Under the pieces are notes generated by a model, which saw only the letters and a program-made list of their open reading frames with translations, had not been told where the DNA came from and ran no database searches. From Streptomyces tricolor (GTDB taxonomy: Bacteria > Actinomycetota > Actinomycetes > Streptomycetales > Streptomycetaceae): DNA of 36,345 nt. The stretch is from positions 10,937-47,281 of the forward strand of contig NZ_MUMF01000263.1 in assembly GCF_002155905.1 (NCBI RefSeq). Direction: 5' to 3'. Every line of letters starts with the position of its first letter. The first letter of the stretch is position 1. Positions 32,764-36,345 of the stretch are shown here, piece after piece. Made by a program: the position numbers and the translations under genes.

Positions 32764-32806
32764 GCCCCACCGTCCCTGCGCAGCTGCCCCACCGTCCCTG
32801 CGCAGC
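32764..32806. repeat. Two tandem 22-bp units
   Basis: A unit beginning GCCCCACCGTCC and ending GCGCAGCT occurs at 32764-32785 and again at 32786-32806, the second missing only the last T. It is not in a coding region. Confidence 0.85.
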
Positions 32807-33071
32807 GCTCCGGAGCCAGGTGTGCCCGGCGCCACGGGCCGACCGCCGTGCCGCGGACTCGCGATGCCGTACGCGGCGAGGCGTCCCACGCGGTGTCCCT
32901 CTCCCGGTCCGTGGCGGTGGCCGACCTGATCATCGAGGCTGCCAGGGCCACCCGTCACCACCGTCTGTCCGCGCGTGCGCGAATATGCCCCTCATTTCGT
33001 GGAAGTAACTCGTGTTTTGTGTGCTTGTAGGTCAGAGGTAAGGGCATCCGGTGGTCAGGAGGTTGATAACT

Positions 33072-33242
33072 ATGGTTCCCCTGCTTCTGGTTCTTCTGCT
33101 GGCTCTGATCCTCTTCGGCGCGGGTTTCGCATTGAAGGCGCTGTGGTGGATCGCGGTGATCGTGCTCGTCGTGTGGCTGCTGGGCTTCGTCGTCCGGTCT
33201 GCGGACAGCGGAGGCCGCAAGGGTCGCTGGTACCGCTGGTAG
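33072..33242 (+). CDS. Small hydrophobic membrane protein
   Basis: A 56-residue protein with two near-continuous hydrophobic segments (MVPLLLVLLLALILFGAG and LWWIAVIVLVVWLLGFVV) and a short basic tail GRKGRWYRW. It belongs to the small membrane proteins resembling the DUF5670/Lmo0937 group, often linked to stress. AGGAGG lies 10 bases before ATG 33072. A longer GTG start at 33051 is less likely. A perfect terminator follows. Confidence 0.82.
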   Translation: MVPLLLVLLLALILFGAGFALKALWWIAVIVLVVWLLGFVVRSADSGGRKGRWYRW

Positions 33243-33287
33243 ACGACAGGCATCCGGCGCGAAGAGCGCGTCACACGCCACCGCTGA

Positions 33288-33317
33288 GTGGGCCCGGCCG
33301 ATACGCCGGGCCCACTG
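33288..33317 (+). terminator. Perfect 12-bp terminator stem
   Basis: AGTGGGCCCGGC (33288-33299) pairs with GCCGGGCCCACT (33306-33317) across a 6-base loop, 45 bases after the small membrane protein. Confidence 0.8.
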
Positions 33318-33637
33318 GCATGAACGGGAACTCCTCTACGTGTTGGGAGGGATCGGGCTTATCGGACGCACTGCGGGGTATGTGAGACATGCACCGGTCC
33401 CGCGGACCCAGCAGTGGAACCCTGCTCCTCCTGTCTGCGGGGCCGCTGCGTACGTGGCCAACGCGGCGCGCCCGTCTGAAGGCGCCGCATCCCCGTTACG
33501 GAGAGCTCTTCCGGCTCGGTGGAAGCCGGTGGCTGCTCAAGCCCCTGTCGCGGTCCGTCGACGCCCTCCGGGTCCGGTGATGGCGGGACGTTTGCGAGGC
33601 GGCATGGCGCCGTGCCGGTCCGCTCTCGGCCGAAAGA

Positions 33638-33662
33638 GGCTGGACCGTCCGTCACCGGGTAT
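33638..33662 (+). promoter_or_regulatory. Sigma-B-like promoter candidate
   Basis: GGCT (33638-33641), 15 bases, then GGGTAT (33657-33662) matches the Streptomyces sigma-B consensus GNNT-N14-16-GGGTAY, 54 bases before the small gene at 33716. A second match (GCTT-15-GGGTAT) lies at 33358-33382. Such short motifs arise by chance in GC-rich DNA. Confidence 0.35.
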
Positions 33663-33715
33663 TCGAACCTCGCGGGGCCCGGCAAGAGCAGGGCACCCCT
33701 GGTGAAAGGAGTGTC

Positions 33716-33877
33716 ATGGCAGGAGTTTTCCAACGACTCAAGGAGTTCGCGAGGAGTCCGCAGGGTCGGCGCACGATCGAACAAGTACGCCGGACCGCGG
33801 CCGATCCGCGCCGCCGAGCCCAGGCCCAGCGACTCTTCGGCAGGCTGCGCTCCCGCCGGTCGGGGTCGGGAATGTGA
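33716..33877 (+). CDS. Small basic protein (53 aa)
   Basis: A 53-residue, strongly basic protein starting MAGVFQRLKEFARSPQGRRT and ending in RLFGRLRSRRSGSGM. The SD AAAGGAG precedes ATG 33716 at the correct distance and codon bias is good. I do not recognise a named family; similar short Arg-rich proteins occur in many Streptomyces next to stress genes. It may bind nucleic acid or membrane, by composition only. Confidence 0.65.
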   Translation: MAGVFQRLKEFARSPQGRRTIEQVRRTAADPRRRAQAQRLFGRLRSRRSGSGM

Positions 33878-34334
33878 CCGTACCGGTGCGAGGCCGGGCG
33901 GGTCGGTGCCGGCAGGGCGGTGCGCAACCCTCGCACAGCCGTCAGCACGACACCCCCGGCCACGGCCACAGGGGAGCCGACCGCCACCGCCGCCCCCGCT
34001 CGGGCGCGGCCGACAGCGCCCAGCCGAGGCGCTCGGAGACGCCCTCACTGCTACGGACAGACGCCCTCGCCGCTACGGACACTCGATGGTGGTCCCGGTG
34101 GGGCTGGTGGCGGCGACGATGCGGGAGAGTCATGTGCGCCGCTTCCTCGTGTGGTGGGGGACAGGTACGTGTCGGCACACCGCCGAAACATGCAGGTCGG
34201 GCGCACATGTGGTGGGGGAACATAAGCCGGGCGTGCCTATGCGTGCGGCCACCATGCCGGGGCACGGGAGGACGGCTCGGAGGATCGTAGGCGGCGGGGG
34301 CGCCGTCGCCGTTGTGCGGGCGTAGTGTCCTGGT
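33878..34334. other. Intergenic region with a second tandem repeat
   Basis: No gene is supported. It contains the 22-bp tandem duplication at 34038 and no clear promoter. Confidence 0.45.
34038..34081. repeat. Two tandem 22-bp units (second locus)
   Basis: A unit beginning GACGCCCTC and ending GCTACGGACA occurs at 34038-34059 and 34060-34081 with two mismatches. It is unrelated in sequence to the 22-bp repeat at 32764. Confidence 0.8.
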
Positions 34335-34772
34335 ATGGGTGACGCACGCTGTGCCTGGTGCGGGGCGGTCCTGCCGGATTCCGCCGGTGCCGGTCGCCGG
34401 TACCGCCACGCCGGGCACCGGCAGGCGGCCTGGTGGGCCCGGCGGTGTGGGAGCAAGGCCGAGGCCGCCCGGCGCACCCTGGTCACCGTCGGCTCGATGC
34501 TCCTGACCCAGGTCGAGCGCGAACTGGCCGGCATGGCCGTCGGTGACGGCCGGGCGCCGGTGGAGGCCGCGCCTTGCGTGGCGGTGGCCCGCATTCCCCC
34601 TCTCACCGACCGGCTGGTGCGCCTGGCGGTGCTTGCGGACCGGCAGGCGGGGGCCGGCCGGCCGCAGACCGGCAGGGCGCCGGGCATCAGCGGCGAGGCC
34701 GCCCGCGCCCGCTTCACCCGCCGGGACACCTGCGCAGGCCCACCGGGACCGGGCGATGTCCCGCCACGGTGA
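34335..34772 (+). CDS. Hypothetical CxxC protein
   Basis: A 145-residue protein starting MGDARCAWCGAVLPD. One C-x2-C knuckle (Cys6, Cys9) suggests metal binding but no second pair is close by, so a full zinc finger is not evident. The middle (LVTVGSMLLTQVERELAGMA) is helical and the C-terminus rich in Arg, Gly and Pro. I do not recognise the family. It overlaps the SpoIIE-type gene by 17 bases, so the two are probably co-translated; the small protein may modulate the phosphatase. Confidence 0.6.
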   Translation: MGDARCAWCGAVLPDSAGAGRRYRHAGHRQAAWWARRCGSKAEAARRTLVTVGSMLLTQVERELAGMAVGDGRAPVEAAPCVAVARIPPLTDRLVRLAVLADRQAGAGRPQTGRAPGISGEAARARFTRRDTCAGPPGPGDVPPR

Positions 34773-36345
34773 ACGACCCGCCGCACGGCCGTCGGAGCAG
34801 GCCTTGGACCGGGCGCTGGCCACGGCCGTGCGCCGCACCGGGGCCGCGGTCGGCGGCGTCTACCTGCTGGACGCCCGGCAGCAGGTGCTGTGCCTGGTGG
34901 CGACCGGCGGCCTGCCCCCCGAGTACGCCGACCCCTGGACGCGCATCGTGCTGGCCACCCAGGATCCGGTGGCCGACGCCGTACGCGAGGACCGCCTGGT
35001 GTGGGTCGACGGCCTGGAAGAGCTGGCCCGGCGCTATCCGCGCGCGGCCGCCGCTCAGCCCTACCGGTTCTGCATGGCTGCCGCGCCCGTCTGCGGAACG
35101 GACACCTGCCGGGGTGCCCTGCTGCTGTTGTGGCCCGCCGGCCGTTCCCCGCGCGCCGGCCACCGCGAGCGCGCCCGCATGACGCATGCCGCCCACCGCA
35201 TCAGCGGCCTGCTCAAGGCCGCCGGTGAGCCGCCTGCCATCCCCGAGCAGCCACGCGTGGTGCAGGTCCGCGCCCTGGACACCCGCGCCCCGCAGGCCGC
35301 GCTCGGCTTCTCCGAACGGCTGCCCGGGGGCAGCCTCGCCCTCGACACCGAGGGCCGGGTCGTCTTCGTGACCTCAGGCGCCGCCCGCCTGCTGGACTGC
35401 GATGCCGCCTCGCTGCTGGGCCGGCTGCCCTGGCAGGCCCTGCCCTGGCTGGACGACCCGGCCTACGGCGACAAGTACCGGACCGCACTGCTCAGCCGCG
35501 AGCCCGTGAGCTTCCACGCTCTGCGCCCGCCCGGTACCTGGCTGGACTTCTACCTCTTCCCCGATCCCGACGGAATCAGCGTCCGCGTCATCGAGACCGC
35601 GCTCGCCGACCGGCCACCGACCCTGGCGCCGGTCAGACCCCCGACGGCCACTGGGCCGGCCGGGGTGAGCCGCCTGTACCGGCTGATGCACCTGTCCGCG
35701 GTCCTCACCGAGGCCGTGGGCGTACGTGATGTCGTCGACCTGGTGGCAGCCGAGATCCTGCCCGCCTTCGACGCCCAGGGCCTGGTGCTGTCCGTGGCCG
35801 ACGCCGGCCGCTTGAAGATCACCGGCTACCGGGGCTACCGGCCCGAGGTCATCGCATGCCTCGACGGCCTGCCGCTGGACACCGGCATCACCCCCGCCGG
35901 GAAGGTCATCGCCACCGGCGTGCCCTCCTTCGTCACCGACCCGGACGAGATGGCCCGCAACTACCCGCAGGCACCGCGGATCAGCGGCAAGCAGGCGTGG
36001 GCGTTCCTGCCGCTGATCGTCTCGGGGCGGCCCGTGGGCTGCTGCATCCTCTCCTACGAGCGGCCCCACACCTTCACCGCCGACGAACGCGCCGTCCTCA
36101 CCTCCCTGGCCGGACTGATCGCCCAGGCCATGGACCGTGCCCGCCTCTACGACGCGAAACACCAGCTCGCCCACGACCTGCAGCAGGCGCTCCTGCCCCG
36201 GAGACTGCCCCGCGTCGACGGCCTGGACGTGGCCGCCCGCTACCTTCCCGCCAGCCACGGCATGGACATCGGCGGCGACTTCTACGACGTCATCCGGCTG
36301 GACCACCACACCGCCGCGGCCGTCATCGGGGACGTGCAGGGCCAC
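34756..36345 (+). CDS. GAF-PAS-GAF-SpoIIE (PP2C) phosphatase, 3' end beyond the window
   Basis: An open frame of 530 codons runs off the right edge without a stop. Domains in order: an N-terminal GAF-like sensor (about 12-155), a PAS domain (about 190-285, GGSLALDTEGRVVFVTSGAARLL), a second GAF (about 310-465, ending LTSLAGLIAQAMDRARLYD), and the start of the SpoIIE phosphatase (LQQALLPRRLP, then GGDFYDVIRL with metal D508 and D511, and IGDVQGH). Such proteins dephosphorylate anti-anti-sigma factors and so control alternative sigma factors under stress. ATG 34756 overlaps the preceding gene; its SD is weak. A C-terminal HATPase kinase domain is common but lies outside the window. Confidence 0.88.
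   Translation, partial: MSRHGERPAARPSEQALDRALATAVRRTGAAVGGVYLLDARQQVLCLVATGGLPPEYADPWTRIVLATQDPVADAVREDRLVWVDGLEELARRYPRAAAAQPYRFCMAAAPVCGTDTCRGALLLLWPAGRSPRAGHRERARMTHAAHRISGLLKAAGEPPAIPEQPRVVQVRALDTRAPQAALGFSERLPGGSLALDTEGRVVFVTSGAARLLDCDAASLLGRLPWQALPWLDDPAYGDKYRTALLSREPVSFHALRPPGTWLDFYLFPDPDGISVRVIETALADRPPTLAPVRPPTATGPAGVSRLYRLMHLSAVLTEAVGVRDVVDLVAAEILPAFDAQGLVLSVADAGRLKITGYRGYRPEVIACLDGLPLDTGITPAGKVIATGVPSFVTDPDEMARNYPQAPRISGKQAWAFLPLIVSGRPVGCCILSYERPHTFTADERAVLTSLAGLIAQAMDRARLYDAKHQLAHDLQQALLPRRLPRVDGLDVAARYLPASHGMDIGGDFYDVIRLDHHTAAAVIGDVQGH

Larger units (their letters stand above)
32473..33071. other. Intergenic region with tandem repeat
   Basis: No gene is supported by family match or SD. 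It contains the 14-bp terminator, a GGCGCC-TC-GGCGCC inverted repeat near 32601 and a 22-bp tandem duplication at 32764. The stretch from about 32985 to 33045 is AT-richer and should hold the promoter of the small membrane protein. Confidence 0.5.
33243..33715. other. Intergenic region with terminator and sigma-B-like motifs
   Basis: No gene is supported between the small membrane protein and the small basic protein. Long plus and minus frames lack family matches and SDs. Confidence 0.45.

Noticed and set aside
32430..32951. Minus-strand frame opposite the DUF4232 end
   Set aside because: No SD or recognised domain, and it runs through the terminator stem and tandem repeat.
1..36345. CRISPR arrays, tRNA/rRNA genes, insertion sequences
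   Set aside because: None seen: the only tandem repeats have two units, no cloverleaf was recognised and no transposase frame was found.

Overview
The window is high-GC actinobacterial DNA, almost certainly from a Streptomyces chromosome. Third codon positions are strongly G/C, GTG and TTG starts are common, SD sequences are purine-rich, and several genes are typical of the genus: an AA10 LPMO under a CebR-type palindrome, an XRE-NB-ARC-TPR regulator, DUF4232 and DUF2267 proteins, and a GAF/PAS/SpoIIE phosphatase. TTA leucine codons are rare and clustered. No rRNA, tRNA, CRISPR, phage or transposase gene was recognised.

Positions 1-5900. A flavodoxin-like NAD(P)H oxidoreductase faces an AraC-family regulator across a short divergent promoter region. 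Next is a decayed catabolic operon on the minus strand, order BVMO -> alpha/beta hydrolase -> GMC oxidoreductase. All three genes carry frameshifts, a stop or a truncation. The BVMO 5' end is fused to the 3' end of a cytochrome P450 gene on the other strand, as if one deletion removed a divergent promoter and both 5' halves. A secreted LPMO follows, with a TTGACA promoter abutting a perfect CebR-like box and a strong terminator.

Positions 5900-8600. An allene-oxide-cyclase-barrel/dirigent-like secreted protein with its own terminator, then a gene-poor stretch with at most a broken hypothetical gene.

Positions 8630-25018. This is the most interesting part: fourteen same-strand, tightly packed genes that look like an undescribed sugar or pseudosugar biosynthetic cluster without PKS, NRPS or terpene genes. 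Order: APH-fold kinase, class I ADTH-synthase-like aldolase, UDP-sugar 6-dehydrogenase, UDP-HexNAc C4-epimerase, two GT-B glycosyltransferases, NagA-like deacetylase, Gfo/Idh oxidoreductase, IolB-like isomerase, two alcohol-dehydrogenase-fold proteins without catalytic zinc ligands, a second Gfo/Idh oxidoreductase, an IolE-like TIM barrel, a NodB-like deacetylase with a long extra C-terminus, and an MFS exporter. Five TTA codons in four of these genes suggest bldA (developmental) control. A UDP-aminouronic acid arm (dehydrogenase, epimerase, glycosyltransferases) appears to be combined with an inositol-catabolism-like arm (aldolase, IolB, IolE and IolG-like enzymes). The product is unknown.

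Positions 25400-36345. Ordinary accessory and housekeeping genes: a secreted peptidoglycan-binding protein, an ABM-fold protein, a DUF2267 protein, a secreted FG-GAP protein with a true T-tract terminator, an XRE-NB-ARC-TPR regulator with a 12-bp inverted repeat upstream, a DUF4232 lipoprotein, two tiny proteins, a CxxC hypothetical protein and a GAF-PAS-GAF-SpoIIE phosphatase that runs off the right edge.
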